NCBI GenBank assembly: GCA_963739395.1 | Contig: CAVUAE010000001.1 | Span: 62,001 to 126,000 of the forward strand | DNA length: 64,000 bases | Reading direction: 5' to 3' | DNA from: RBG-13-51-18 sp963739395 | Lineage (GTDB): Bacteria > Chloroflexota > Dehalococcoidia > Dehalococcoidales > RBG-16-60-22 | In this document: positions 1 to 8,483 of the stretch, in pieces | Layout: every line of letters starts with the position of its first letter | Position numbering within the stretch: the stretch's first letter is position 1 | Made by a program: the position numbers and the translations under genes | Notes under the pieces: model-generated | Databases searched by the model: none | What the model saw: only the letters and a program-made list of their open reading frames with translations | What the model was told of the DNA's origin: nothing

Positions 1-347
1 TTCGGTATATCTTTTTCCGTGACGTATTGCGGGTTCATCGCCGCTACCTGCATTGCGAGGCAGTGCGCTAATTCTTTAAATTCATCCGTGCGGGCGACAA
101 AATCTGTCTCACAATTGACTTCAACCAAAGCCCCGATACGGCCGGCGGTATGGATATAGCCTTCGATAAGTCCCGCACCGGTGGTTCTTTCAGCTTTCTT
201 TTGGGCTTTGATAAATCCCTTTTTCTTTAGGACTTCCAGTGCTTTGTCTATATCGCCTTTACAGCCCACTAGAGCGCTGCGGCAATCCATAATGCCGGCG
301 CCAGATTGCTTTCGGAGCGTTTTTATTTTTTCGGTAGAAATCTCCAA
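1..347 (-). CDS. tsf: Elongation factor Ts (5' part; gene runs off the window)
   Basis: This is the guanine-nucleotide exchange factor for EF-Tu in cytoplasmic translation. Only the first 115 or so codons are present because the gene continues past base 1. The N-terminal UBA-like domain (residues 1-45, with SGAGIMDCR) is followed by the EF-Tu-contacting motif TDFVAR at residues 81-86. I chose the TTG at 345-347 because AAGGAGG (355-361) lies 7 nt upstream and the family N-terminus begins there. The gap to the rpsB stop is 12 nt, so the two genes form the usual rpsB-tsf operon. Identification is secure. Confidence 0.96.
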   Translation of the reverse strand, partial: MEISTEKIKTLRKQSGAGIMDCRSALVGCKGDIDKALEVLKKKGFIKAQKKAERTTGAGLIEGYIHTAGRIGALVEVNCETDFVARTDEFKELAHCLAMQVAAMNPQYVTEKDIP

Positions 348-359
348 GTATCTTCCTCC

Positions 360-1166
360 TTAATTCTCATCCGGCGGGAAAATATGCGGTTCGGTCTCAG
401 CCATTTCCTTGGTTGGGGCTTCAGCTTCCGCTTCGGCTTTTGCTTTAGCTTCAACCACTTCGGTTGGCACGGTAGTAGCTATTCCCGCTTTGCCTTCATT
501 AACTGCATCGGCTATTTTACTGCAAATTAGCTTGATGGCGCGGATAGCATCGTCGTTGGCGGGAATTGGATGGTCGATTTCATCGGGGTTGCAGTTGGTA
601 TCGACGATAGCGATGACTGGTATACTCATACGCTTGGCTTCAGCCAGGGCTATTTTCTCCTTAATGGGGTCGACGATGAATAGGGCGCCCGGCAGGCGCG
701 TCATTTCTTTAAAGCCGCCCATTTGTTTGTTCAAATGGGAAATTTTCTCGGTAATTTTACCGGATTCTTTCTTAGATAACCTCCCCAGTTCGCCCTTAGC
801 GTTTTGGTCTTCCAGCCTGACAAGCTGGTCGACGCGCGCCTGAATGGTAGCGAAGTTGGTGAGCATGCCGCCTAGCCAGCGTAGGTTGACATAATACATA
901 CCACAACGCTTGGCTTCTTCCTCAATGGATTCCTGCGCTTGTTTTTTCGTGCCGACAAAGAGAATTGTCTCTCCCTGGGCGACGGTTTCTCGGATGAAGG
1001 CGCAGGCTTTATCGAGCATAACAGCTGTTTTTTCGAGGTCAATGATATGAATGCCGTTACGCTTGGTGAAAATGTAGCTTTTCATCCGCGGGTGCCAACG
1101 ACCCGTCTGGTGGCCGAAGTGAGCTCCGGCTTCAAGGAGTTGTTTGATAGTTGTAGAATCTGGCAA
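360..1166 (-). CDS. rpsB: 30S ribosomal protein S2
   Basis: This is ribosomal protein S2 of the small subunit, 268 residues. The family core covers about residues 1-225 and includes the typical GAHFGHQTGRWHPRM start region and the LRWLGGMLTNF segment near residue 95. The last 40 residues are an Ala/Glu/Lys-rich tail (KAKAEAEAEAP) followed by a short acidic end, a low-complexity extension seen in many S2 proteins. The start is a TTG at 1164-1166 preceded by GGAGG 7 nt upstream; no better start exists. It is the first gene of the rpsB-tsf operon, with a good promoter at 1225-1253. Confidence 0.98.
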   Translation of the reverse strand: MPDSTTIKQLLEAGAHFGHQTGRWHPRMKSYIFTKRNGIHIIDLEKTAVMLDKACAFIRETVAQGETILFVGTKKQAQESIEEEAKRCGMYYVNLRWLGGMLTNFATIQARVDQLVRLEDQNAKGELGRLSKKESGKITEKISHLNKQMGGFKEMTRLPGALFIVDPIKEKIALAEAKRMSIPVIAIVDTNCNPDEIDHPIPANDDAIRAIKLICSKIADAVNEGKAGIATTVPTEVVEAKAKAEAEAEAPTKEMAETEPHIFPPDEN

Positions 1167-1224
1167 TTTAGTTAACCTCCTATGGTATATTAATCGTAAG
1201 TATCAGGAGATTCAGGACTTTAAT

Positions 1225-1253
1225 AGTATAGCATATCTTGAACTTGAGGGCAA
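1225..1253 (-). promoter_or_regulatory. Sigma70-type promoter for rpsB-tsf
   Basis: On the minus strand TTGCCC (1248-1253) is followed after exactly 17 nt by TATACT (1225-1230), about 60 nt before the rpsB start codon. Both hexamers are close to consensus and it points into the ribosomal operon. Predicted from sequence only. Confidence 0.65.
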
Positions 1254-1326
1254 ATGCTTATGTTAAGAAGCGAAGAAAATGGTGGTTTACATAGTAAAAT
1301 TATAGATTTACAGTTAAAATAGTCAT

Positions 1327-2040
1327 ATGATGGAAAAACTCAAGTCCAGTGTTAAAAAGCTTGGGATTGGTCTGACACCGTTACAAATCGGGCAGTTCGA
1401 GCTTTATTACCGAGAACTTGTCGACTGGAATACGCGTATTAATCTCACTAGTATTACTGATTACGAAGATGTTCAAATCAAGCATTTCTTCGATTCATTA
1501 ACGATAACGGAGGCGATAGGTTTTAAAGGCAATAAAGTAATTGATATCGGCACAGGGGCGGGATTACCGGGCATACCCTTAAAGATAGTTTTTCCTGATA
1601 TCAAACTTACTCTACTAGAAGCTACTGTTAAAAAGACCAAGTTCCTAGAACACCTTATAAGTAAGTTAAATCTGAAAAATGTTGAAATCGTCGCTGCCAG
1701 AGCCGAAACAGCTGCTTATAATGGGCAATATCGCGAGCAATTCGACGTCGTGCTTTCACGTGCGGTAGCGACTTTACCAGCGCTGGCGGAATTAATACTG
1801 CCGTTTTGTAGTATCGGTGGTGTTTGTGTAGTTCAAAAAAAAGGAGATATCGATAAGGAAGTTGAACAGGCACAGAAAGCTATTACGATGATGGGTGGTA
1901 AGTTAAGGGAAGTAAAGCCGATAGACCTTAAAGAATATACTGATAAAAGATGGCTGGTAATAATTGATAAGGTAAAATCAACTCCAGTTTCCTACCCGCG
2001 TCGGCCGGGCATGCCAGAAAAAAAACCGATTATTACTTGA
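1327..2040 (+). CDS. rsmG: 16S rRNA (guanine527-N7)-methyltransferase RsmG
   Basis: RsmG (GidB) methylates N7 of G527 in the 530 loop of 16S rRNA using S-adenosylmethionine. The 237-residue product has the usual length. The helical N-terminal part contains YYRELVDWNTRINLTSI and HFFDSL, followed by the SAM-binding loop DIGTGAGLPGIPLKI at about residues 73-87 and the SRAVA motif near residue 140. Two ATG codons in tandem (1327 and 1330) leave the exact first residue open. The gene stands alone on this strand. Its 3' end overlaps the end of the convergent small membrane-protein gene by 8 nt. Confidence 0.95.
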   Translation: MMEKLKSSVKKLGIGLTPLQIGQFELYYRELVDWNTRINLTSITDYEDVQIKHFFDSLTITEAIGFKGNKVIDIGTGAGLPGIPLKIVFPDIKLTLLEATVKKTKFLEHLISKLNLKNVEIVAARAETAAYNGQYREQFDVVLSRAVATLPALAELILPFCSIGGVCVVQKKGDIDKEVEQAQKAITMMGGKLREVKPIDLKEYTDKRWLVIIDKVKSTPVSYPRRPGMPEKKPIIT

Positions 2041-2329
2041 CCTTCTCGTCCGGGATAACACTAGTTTTTTCACAATTACGTAACAAATCTATTAATAACG
2101 TTTGGAGTTTATCGAACTCTTTATCGCGACGAAAGCGTCCGCCGTAAATACGTAGAAATTTAATACATTCCTTTATTTTGACGGGGTCGGGATTATCTTT
2201 TTCTAACAACTTATAGGCAACCAGCTTATATTTATTCTTGGTTCTGGCTTCACTTCGATGGAGTAAATAAATAAGTGCTCCTAATCCAAGGAGAATGGCG
2301 ATAAAGCTGATAATATCTGTTGCTGACAT
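2033..2329 (-). CDS. Small single-pass membrane protein of unknown function
   Basis: I do not recognise this 98-residue protein. One hydrophobic segment (about residues 6-25) starts right after the N-terminus. It is followed by a basic, charged cytoplasmic-looking part of about 70 residues that is predicted helical (KYKLVAYKLLEK, IKECIKFLRIYGGRFRRDKEF). It is the third gene in a minus-strand run after the radical SAM enzyme and the Cys-tail membrane protein, only 5 nt behind the latter, so it is very likely co-transcribed and may belong to the same system. It contains a single Cys and no enzyme motif. Confidence 0.7.
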   Translation of the reverse strand: MSATDIISFIAILLGLGALIYLLHRSEARTKNKYKLVAYKLLEKDNPDPVKIKECIKFLRIYGGRFRRDKEFDKLQTLLIDLLRNCEKTSVIPDEKVK

Positions 2330-2334
2330 CGTTA

Positions 2335-3477
2335 TTAACTTTCCTTATCTCTAGTTATAATGAATTCAAGTTGACACTGGCGACAGCGGTGGAGGGTTTT
2401 ACGGGAGCAGCCGGCAGCCCCGCCTCCAGCGCAAGCACAAGCACAAGCGCAGGCACAGGAAACACAGGCGCAGGTTGAAACGCAGCTCGACCGGTATCCA
2501 GAATTACTTGATGGTCGGCTCATCTGGCTGGCAATAATCGCATACCAGATAGCTGGCGTAATATAGTCTCCATATGAGCGGTCGTAATACCTGCCCTGCT
2601 CATCCGGAGTGATTTTCTTTTTCTCGACATATTTTTCAAAGCCTTTTTCCACTTCGACTTTTTTCTGTTTATCTTTAGCCATTTCCTCTTCAATGGAGAC
2701 TACGCTTGCTTTAATCTGGGCATCTCTTGCCTTCCGGTTCTGTCGTATACCCCAGAAGATGAGTAAACCAACGACGATGATTATTGCAAGTATGATATAG
2801 AAAGTTGAACCCAGACCGCCTCCGCCGGAATAAGTCCCGACAGGCACATTCTCCGACAGGAAATTACCGACTGGAGATTCCAGGGTAATGGTATATCGAC
2901 TGCCGGGAGAAAGATTCGTTTGTTCCCAGGTGAAGATGTTGTCGTTTGTCATTGATGGTGGCGGATTCAATAGAGTATATTCTTGATAAGTGATTGGCGA
3001 AACAAAATCGATACGTAAATGGTCGATAGTCGCTCTATCATACCAGCCAGGAGTATAGCTTATGCGCCATTTTTTGTCTTCGGTGAGACGCTCGAGGATA
3101 TTTTGTTGTAAAACGGTAAAAGTGATATCGAATTCTTGCCCTGGTGTATAGTCTTTATCAAGGTCGATTTTAACGCCGGAAAAACCGCTATCGTTAGCCG
3201 GAGAAACATCCGCAACGGCGCCACCGGAACTCTGGACGGAAAAATTAGCGTTAGGCAAACCAACGGTTATCCAGGGGATATCACCGCCGGTCACCTGCCA
3301 ATGCTGTGTAATGGTTATCTTAACCTGGCCGTCGCTCTGCGGTTCTAACGTGACCGTATAATCGCTTATACGGTACGTGCCTGTATCCGCGGAAACAGGC
3401 GTGACCGCTAGCAGCAGCCAGAGCAGTACTAGTATTCCAGCGGACAGCCGCCACAACATTGGGCTAGAAATTCGCAT
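2335..3477 (-). CDS. Exported membrane protein with Cys-Ala-Cys repeat tail; candidate radical SAM substrate
   Basis: The 380-residue product has a signal peptide (residues 1-30, ending TPVSA), an external beta-rich domain of about 190 residues, a Gly linker and one membrane helix at about 224-244 followed by basic residues, which places the C-terminus in the cytoplasm. After a charged helical stretch comes a tail with eleven Cys in about 40 residues, including CACACACACAGGGAAGC and a final CRQC. Cytosolic position and Cys density suggest metal binding or post-translational modification. I chose the ATG at 3477 because AAGGA lies about 10 nt upstream; the earlier ATG at 3486 abuts that site. 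The start lies inside the 3' end of the radical SAM gene (49-nt overlap), implying translational coupling. The outer domain resembles DUF2207-type proteins only loosely. Function unknown. Confidence 0.8.
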   Translation of the reverse strand: MRISSPMLWRLSAGILVLLWLLLAVTPVSADTGTYRISDYTVTLEPQSDGQVKITITQHWQVTGGDIPWITVGLPNANFSVQSSGGAVADVSPANDSGFSGVKIDLDKDYTPGQEFDITFTVLQQNILERLTEDKKWRISYTPGWYDRATIDHLRIDFVSPITYQEYTLLNPPPSMTNDNIFTWEQTNLSPGSRYTITLESPVGNFLSENVPVGTYSGGGGLGSTFYIILAIIIVVGLLIFWGIRQNRKARDAQIKASVVSIEEEMAKDKQKKVEVEKGFEKYVEKKKITPDEQGRYYDRSYGDYITPAIWYAIIASQMSRPSSNSGYRSSCVSTCACVSCACACACACAGGGAAGCSRKTLHRCRQCQLEFIITRDKES

Positions 3478-4718
3478 CCGACACATTCCTTCCTGTTTTT
3501 AAGATACTCTTTATTACGGAAACCAACCGCCACCGGATGATTCCAGATATCCGACCAGGGTTTTTTAAGGATATTGCCCAGTTTATCTTTAAACCAGGAC
3601 TGGCAGGGTATTACCGACCCGTCCGGCTCAATAGTCATATTATATTGCGCGGCAGAACAAGCCTTGGGACCAAATCCATAATCCAGGGGATTAAATTGCT
3701 TATAGCAGGTCGGCGTATTCCATTCGAGTTTGATGCCGACTTCCTGTGCCGTCTTTACGGCTTTAGACAAGGTATTTTTCAGTTCTTCCATAGATAGCCC
3801 TGATTCTCTTTTACTGCAGGTACCGCGACCGCTGCAAATGAGAGTATTACATGCCATCATCTTCAAGCCGAGACCAGCGCCGAACTTAATCAAATCAGGA
3901 AAGAGAGCTAAATTATCCTTGGTTAAAGTGGTGTTGGTAATGACGGATAAATCGTTTTTCAAAGCTGCGGTGATACCGTCGCGAGTTTCTTGCCAGGCGC
4001 CAGGTACACCGACCATTTTATCATGGACTTCAGATAGGTGAGATTCCAGGCTAACCTGAACGTAGTCCAGTTCCGCACGATTTAGTGCTTCGGCAAGTGA
4101 AGCCAGCTTACGACCGTTGGTGACCAGACCAGTGACGAACTCCTTGGAGTACTCAATAAGTTCTATCAGGTCATCTCTTAACGTAGGCTCGCCGCCAGTA
4201 AAAACAATCTGGGGTACGCCGCTGTCCCAGAGTTTAGTAATAATCTTCTTCCAGTCCGTTGTTTTAAGCTCTTTAACCTTGTGGGGACCACCTGTATAGC
4301 AAAAATAGCAGTTGTTATTACAGCGATAGGTTAAAGCCATGTCCATTCGCGGTGGGGCGGTCCATTGTTTGGGGTCAGTAGCGCGGGGTTCGAGGTTCAT
4401 CTCTACGGCGGGACAGCTGCCTTTACTGATTTCTAGCAGCGAACCATAAATGGCGTCGAAATCTTTAATCAGCACATCCTTCGGTACTTGCGGATATCGC
4501 TGATTCATCAGTGAAGCAATATCCTGTTTAAAAGCTACGCTATCAAGTTCGTCGTGATGATGGGACATAACCTCGATAAAAGCCTCGATGAACTCCGCAG
4601 CAGTTTGATTTAAGAGAATAAGGTCTTGCCCATTTATCCAGAGCATGTTGGGGTCACCTCGTCTTAAATGAAGGCGAAGTCCGGGTATAGTTACATGACG
4701 AATTGTAGTATCCAGCAT
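3429..4718 (-). CDS. Radical SAM/SPASM peptide-modifying enzyme with N-terminal PqqD-like domain
   Basis: The protein has 429 residues. Residues 1-95 resemble a PqqD/RRE peptide-binding domain (MLWINGQDLILLNQTAAEF). The radical SAM core starts near 125 with the CxxxCxxC cluster motif CNNNCYFC (Cys 133, 137, 140) and continues with TGGEPTLR. The C-terminal 100 residues form a SPASM domain: CSAAQYNMTIEPDGSVIPC, then CVGCEFLAQCCGGCP at the very end, which would bind auxiliary [4Fe-4S] clusters. This architecture belongs to maturases of ribosomally made peptides, such as the PqqE, AlbA and SkfB types. The start at 4718 is preferred over 4724 because AAGGA sits 7 nt upstream. The next gene encodes a Cys-rich tail protein and overlaps this one, making it the obvious candidate substrate. 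Family assignment is firm; substrate is inferred. Confidence 0.92.
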   Translation of the reverse strand: MLDTTIRHVTIPGLRLHLRRGDPNMLWINGQDLILLNQTAAEFIEAFIEVMSHHHDELDSVAFKQDIASLMNQRYPQVPKDVLIKDFDAIYGSLLEISKGSCPAVEMNLEPRATDPKQWTAPPRMDMALTYRCNNNCYFCYTGGPHKVKELKTTDWKKIITKLWDSGVPQIVFTGGEPTLRDDLIELIEYSKEFVTGLVTNGRKLASLAEALNRAELDYVQVSLESHLSEVHDKMVGVPGAWQETRDGITAALKNDLSVITNTTLTKDNLALFPDLIKFGAGLGLKMMACNTLICSGRGTCSKRESGLSMEELKNTLSKAVKTAQEVGIKLEWNTPTCYKQFNPLDYGFGPKACSAAQYNMTIEPDGSVIPCQSWFKDKLGNILKKPWSDIWNHPVAVGFRNKEYLKNRKECVGCEFLAQCCGGCPLEY

Positions 4719-4742
4719 AGCCATTTCCTTAAATCAAGAGAT

Positions 4743-4751
4743 ATTATAGCA
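4743..4751 (-). promoter_or_regulatory. Extended -10 promoter for the radical SAM operon
   Basis: On the minus strand the sequence TGCTATAAT (4743-4751) is a perfect extended -10 element. It lies 24 nt upstream of the radical SAM start codon. No good -35 hexamer accompanies it. Confidence 0.5.
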
Positions 4752-4784
4752 TTTTTTGATAATCAAGTTACTAATATCATTCTG

Positions 4785-4813
4785 TTGCCAAGCCACTATA
4801 TCCGTAGTAGAAT
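4785..4813 (+). promoter_or_regulatory. Sigma70-type promoter for the pdxST operon
   Basis: TTGCCA (4785-4790) and TAGAAT (4808-4813) are separated by exactly 17 nt and lie 33 nt upstream of the pdxS start. The strong ribosome-binding site GAGGAGG (4835-4841) follows. Each hexamer differs from consensus at one position. Confidence 0.65.
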
Positions 4814-4846
4814 TAGAGTATCAATTCTCGACCAGAGGAGGCGGAT

Positions 4847-5728
4847 ATGGAAAAAGGGACGTGGAAGGTAAAAACAGGACTTGCCCAGATGCTAAAGGGC
4901 GGCGTAATTATGGACGTCGTTACTCCGGAGCACGCTAAAATTGCCGAGGATGCTGGCGCTTGCGCCGTAATGGCGCTGGAAAGAGTGCCAGCGGATATCC
5001 GGGCGGCGGGTGGCGTGGCGCGTATGTCCGACCCCTCCATTATCGAAGCAATTATGAAAGCGGTTTCTATACCGGTGATGGCTAAATGCCGTATCGGGCA
5101 TTTCGTCGAGGCACAGGTATTGGAGGCAATGGGGGTGGACTATATCGACGAATCCGAAGTATTGACGCCAGCGGATGAGAATCACCATATCTGGAAGCAT
5201 GATTTTAAGGTGCCGTTCGTTTGCGGTTGCCGCGACCTCGGGGAGGCTTTAAGACGCATCGGTGAAGGCGCGGCGATGATTCGTACCAAGGGCGAAGCCG
5301 GCACCGGCAATATCGTGGAAGCCGTACGCCATATAAGAGCCGTTATGGACGGGATACATAAGTTGGTTAGCATGCCGCAAGAAGAACTTATGAAAGAAGC
5401 CAAAGAACTCGGCGCACCATTCGATTTGGTCGTCGAAGTGCACAATAGAGGCAAGCTGCCGGTGGTAAACTTCGCGGCAGGCGGTGTGGCGACCCCTGCG
5501 GACGCAGCTTTAATGATGCAGCTTGGCGCTGAAGGGGTATTCGTTGGCTCGGGTATATTTAAGTCGAGTAACCCATCAGCCAGAGCCAAAGCTATCGTTA
5601 AAGCCACCACGCATTACAAAGACCCGGCTATTATCGCCGAGGTCTCCAAGAAACTCGGGGAAGCTATGCCCGGCCTGGAAATCAAGCAGATACCCGATGC
5701 CGAGTTACTCGCTAAAAGAGGTTGGTAA
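4847..5728 (+). CDS. pdxS: Pyridoxal 5'-phosphate synthase, synthase subunit PdxS
   Basis: PdxS condenses ribose 5-phosphate, glyceraldehyde 3-phosphate and ammonia to pyridoxal 5'-phosphate (the DXP-independent route). The 293-residue length is typical. Family signatures include GGVIMDVVTPEHAKIAEDAG at the start, ALERVPADIRAAGGVARMSDP and the catalytic barrel segments PVMAKCRIGHFVEAQ and DYIDESEVLTPAD, followed by GGVATPADAALMMQLGAEGVFVGSGIFKS. The glutaminase partner pdxT begins one base after its stop codon. It is the first gene of a long plus-strand run. Confidence 0.98.
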   Translation: MEKGTWKVKTGLAQMLKGGVIMDVVTPEHAKIAEDAGACAVMALERVPADIRAAGGVARMSDPSIIEAIMKAVSIPVMAKCRIGHFVEAQVLEAMGVDYIDESEVLTPADENHHIWKHDFKVPFVCGCRDLGEALRRIGEGAAMIRTKGEAGTGNIVEAVRHIRAVMDGIHKLVSMPQEELMKEAKELGAPFDLVVEVHNRGKLPVVNFAAGGVATPADAALMMQLGAEGVFVGSGIFKSSNPSARAKAIVKATTHYKDPAIIAEVSKKLGEAMPGLEIKQIPDAELLAKRGW

Positions 5729-5729
5729 T

Positions 5730-6311
5730 ATGAAAATAGGTGTCCTTGCGTCGCAGGGAGCCTTCATAGAACATATCAAAGCGCTGCATAAACTGGATAT
5801 CGAGGCTATGCCCGTCCGTTTGCCCGGGGAACTAAAAGGGGTGGACGGGCTGATTCTTCCCGGAGGCGAAAGTACCACTATCAGTAAGCTGATAGACGCT
5901 TATGACCTCATGCGGAGAATCACCTCTTTAGCCAGAGAAGGTATACCCATCTTCGGCACCTGTGCGGGCATGATTCTGATGGCTAAGCAGATATCCGGGA
6001 ACAGCATGACTTCGCTTGGTTTAATGGATATCACGGTGAAGCGTAACGCCTTTGGTCGACAAGTAGACAGCTTCGAAACCGAAATAAACGTGCCAGCGTT
6101 GGGGAAAGTACCTTTCCCGGCGGTATTTATTCGCGCGCCAATAATCGAAAATTATGAAAAGAATGTTGAAGTCTTAGCGAAGCTCAAAGATAATATCGTC
6201 GTCGCCGTTAAGCAGGGCAACCTGCTGGCGACGGCTTTCCATCCGGAACTAACGGATGACTTAAGGTTCCACCAGTATTTCGTAGATATCATTACTGGAA
6301 AACGAAAATAA
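5730..6311 (+). CDS. pdxT: Pyridoxal 5'-phosphate synthase, glutaminase subunit PdxT
   Basis: PdxT hydrolyses glutamine and channels ammonia to PdxS. The product has 193 residues. The start is the ATG at 5730, where the family N-terminus MKIGVLASQGAF begins, one base after the pdxS stop; in-frame codons upstream lie within pdxS and are not used. Visible motifs are GLILPGGESTT (oxyanion region), the nucleophile GTCAGM and the C-terminal FHPELTDD that supplies the catalytic His and Glu. It ends directly against the next gene. Confidence 0.97.
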   Translation: MKIGVLASQGAFIEHIKALHKLDIEAMPVRLPGELKGVDGLILPGGESTTISKLIDAYDLMRRITSLAREGIPIFGTCAGMILMAKQISGNSMTSLGLMDITVKRNAFGRQVDSFETEINVPALGKVPFPAVFIRAPIIENYEKNVEVLAKLKDNIVVAVKQGNLLATAFHPELTDDLRFHQYFVDIITGKRK

Positions 6312-7850
6312 TTGAGCGTGGAGAGGCTTGTGGAAAGAGTAATAACCGACGACTTGGATGCCTTACTCGATATTTTCCCCACATATATAAAAACCCCGTT
6401 GCTTAAGCAACCAGACATCAGTGAACTACTGGAAGTGGTGCTGGACCTCGGACGGCAGCCGGAGGCGCGTTTCCCGGGTCGTGAGACAATCCTCGATAAA
6501 AAAGAGATTGAGGAAGCAGATATCGACTATGTGGTCGCGCACGTGAGTAAGTTCGGCGATGATAACCGCGCTGGCATTGAGCGAACCTTACACAGAATTT
6601 CTGCCATACGCAATCGTCGAGGACACGTCGTGGGATTGACATGCCGGGTGGGACGGGCGGTCTTCGGGACGATTAAAATAATCGAGGATTTAGTGCAATC
6701 GGGTAAAAGTGTGCTCTTACTGGGCAGGCCAGGCATCGGCAAGACTACCATGTTAAGAGAAGTCGCCCGGGTGCTTGCCGATGAAGCCAATAAACGGGTT
6801 GTTATTGTGGATACATCTAATGAAATCGCCGGTGATGGGGACATACCACATCCGGCAATAGGTCATGCCCGCCGCATGCAAGTCGCCACGCCAACTCTCC
6901 AACATGCCGTGATGATAGAGGCGGTGGAAAATCATATGCCGGAGGTTATCATTATCGATGAGATTGGCACGGAACTGGAAGCCATGGCGGCAAGAACCAT
7001 CGCTGAAAGAGGCGTGCAATTAGTCGGCACGGCACACGGTAACACATTAGAGAATTTAATGATGAATCCAACACTCTCCGACCTCATCGGCGGCATACAG
7101 TCGGTAACGTTAGGTGATGAGGAGGCGAGGCGACGTCATACCCAAAAGTCCATCTTGGAAAGAAAATCGCCGCCGACCTTCGACATCGTGGTGGAGATAC
7201 AGGAAAGAGATAGAGTAGCAATTCACCCGGACGTTGGCGAGGCTATAGATGTTTTATTACGTAATGTAAATCCCAGTACGGAAATACGCTGGCTGGATGA
7301 AAATGGAGAAGTAAGAATTGAAAAAGCCAGGACAACCAAAACTCAAGGAGAAAAAGTAAAAAAAACCGCTAAGGAAACCAGAATCATCAAGCTACATCTT
7401 TTTGGCGTAAACCGGTCGAGGGTATTACAAATAAGCCGTGATTTACACATTAACCTGGAAATCGTCGATAACATGCACGACGCAACGATACTGGTGACAT
7501 CCAAGAATTATTACCGACGGCGTCCGCAAAAAATCAGGGACGCGGAAAACAACCATATACCGGTTTACGTTTTACGCGGCAATTCCCCGCCGCAAATAAG
7601 ACAGTTCTTGGGGACGCTGTTCGCTATAAAAGAGAGTGAAAAACCCAGTGATTTCCAGTCGGCTATATCCGAAGCGGAAGAAGCAGTGGGGCAAGTTAAT
7701 GAGGGCGAGGAAGCGGTGGAGCTTAGTCCGCAAGGCTCTTATATCCGCCGACTGCAGCATTTAATCGCCCAGCGCAACGACCTAAAGTCCAACAGCACCG
7801 GGCGGGACCCTAACCGCAGGGTACGTATTTTTAAAGAACCGATGAGGTAA
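6312..7850 (+). CDS. R3H-domain AAA+/SpoIIIAA-like ATPase
   Basis: The 512-residue protein has an ATPase core related to SpoIIIAA and secretion-type ATPases: Walker A GRPGIGKTT near residue 137, then VVIVDTSNEIAGDGD and Walker B EVIIIDEIGTE near 213. A basic linker (330-360) leads to a second small domain, and the C-terminus SYIRRLQHLIAQ...PNRRVRIF looks like an R3H single-stranded nucleic-acid-binding domain. Homologues occur in cyanobacteria, Chloroflexota and some Firmicutes; the role is not established. The start is uncertain: TTG 6312, GTG 6318 and GTG 6330 are all in frame, and GGAGAGG lies just before the last. It sits between pdxT and tmk, apparently co-transcribed. Confidence 0.88.
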   Translation: MSVERLVERVITDDLDALLDIFPTYIKTPLLKQPDISELLEVVLDLGRQPEARFPGRETILDKKEIEEADIDYVVAHVSKFGDDNRAGIERTLHRISAIRNRRGHVVGLTCRVGRAVFGTIKIIEDLVQSGKSVLLLGRPGIGKTTMLREVARVLADEANKRVVIVDTSNEIAGDGDIPHPAIGHARRMQVATPTLQHAVMIEAVENHMPEVIIIDEIGTELEAMAARTIAERGVQLVGTAHGNTLENLMMNPTLSDLIGGIQSVTLGDEEARRRHTQKSILERKSPPTFDIVVEIQERDRVAIHPDVGEAIDVLLRNVNPSTEIRWLDENGEVRIEKARTTKTQGEKVKKTAKETRIIKLHLFGVNRSRVLQISRDLHINLEIVDNMHDATILVTSKNYYRRRPQKIRDAENNHIPVYVLRGNSPPQIRQFLGTLFAIKESEKPSDFQSAISEAEEAVGQVNEGEEAVELSPQGSYIRRLQHLIAQRNDLKSNSTGRDPNRRVRIFKEPMR

Positions 7851-7853
7851 TTA

Positions 7854-8471
7854 ATGTCTCTTTTCATTACTTTTGAAGGCGGGGAGGGATGCGGCAAAAG
7901 CACACAGTCGAAGATTTTATACCGACGGTTAAAAAAACTCGGCAAGTCAGTCTTACTCATTCACGAGCCGGGCATTACTACATTAGGCAAAAAGGTAACA
8001 CGCCTACTCAAGTGGTCTAAAAATATCAATATTTCTCCACTGGCGGAGCTTCTCTTATTCAACGTTTCGCGGACGCAGCTAGTCACCGAAGTAATCAAAC
8101 CCAACTTGAAAAAAGGTGCTATCGTCATCTGCGATAGATACGCCGATTCCACCACGGCTTATCAAGGGTATGGGAGGGGACTAGAGTTAAATACGGTAAA
8201 GTCTGCCAATGCCCTGGGGACGCAGGGCTTGATTCCCAACCTTACTATATTATTAGATATACAGGTAGAGGCGGGACTGAAGAGAATCAAAGATAAAAAG
8301 CCCGACCGTTTTGAAACGGAAAACTTAAGCTTTCACCAGCGCGTAAGACAAGGTTATTTAAAGTTATCGAAAACTGAACCGAAACGCTGGCTAGTGATAG
8401 ACGCTACGAAAAGCAAGAAATTTATCGCAGGAATAATCTGGCAGAGGGTAAGTAAGCTAATATCTAAATAA
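7854..8471 (+). CDS. tmk: Thymidylate kinase
   Basis: This enzyme phosphorylates dTMP to dTDP with ATP for DNA precursor synthesis. The 205-residue protein begins with the P-loop FEGGEGCGKST (residues 7-17) and carries the DR(Y) motif CDRYADSTTAYQGYGRGL near residue 92. The LID region is short and basic (KRIKDKKPDRFE). One unusual point is EPGITTLGKKV where most family members have EPGGT(x)xGE, so the glycine-rich EPGGT loop is altered. The gene starts 3 nt after the R3H ATPase and is followed by rnhB. Confidence 0.95.
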   Translation: MSLFITFEGGEGCGKSTQSKILYRRLKKLGKSVLLIHEPGITTLGKKVTRLLKWSKNINISPLAELLLFNVSRTQLVTEVIKPNLKKGAIVICDRYADSTTAYQGYGRGLELNTVKSANALGTQGLIPNLTILLDIQVEAGLKRIKDKKPDRFETENLSFHQRVRQGYLKLSKTEPKRWLVIDATKSKKFIAGIIWQRVSKLISK

Positions 8472-8483
8472 GGACGGATTCCC

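Noticed and set aside
409..843. Plus-strand open frame inside rpsB
   Set aside because: It is the antisense shadow of rpsB, with no ribosome-binding site and no recognisable protein features.
2400..2500. Repetitive gca/agcaca stretch as a microsatellite
   Set aside because: It is in frame within the Cys-tail gene and codes for alternating Cys and Ala using both TGC and TGT codons, so selection acts on the protein rather than the DNA repeat.
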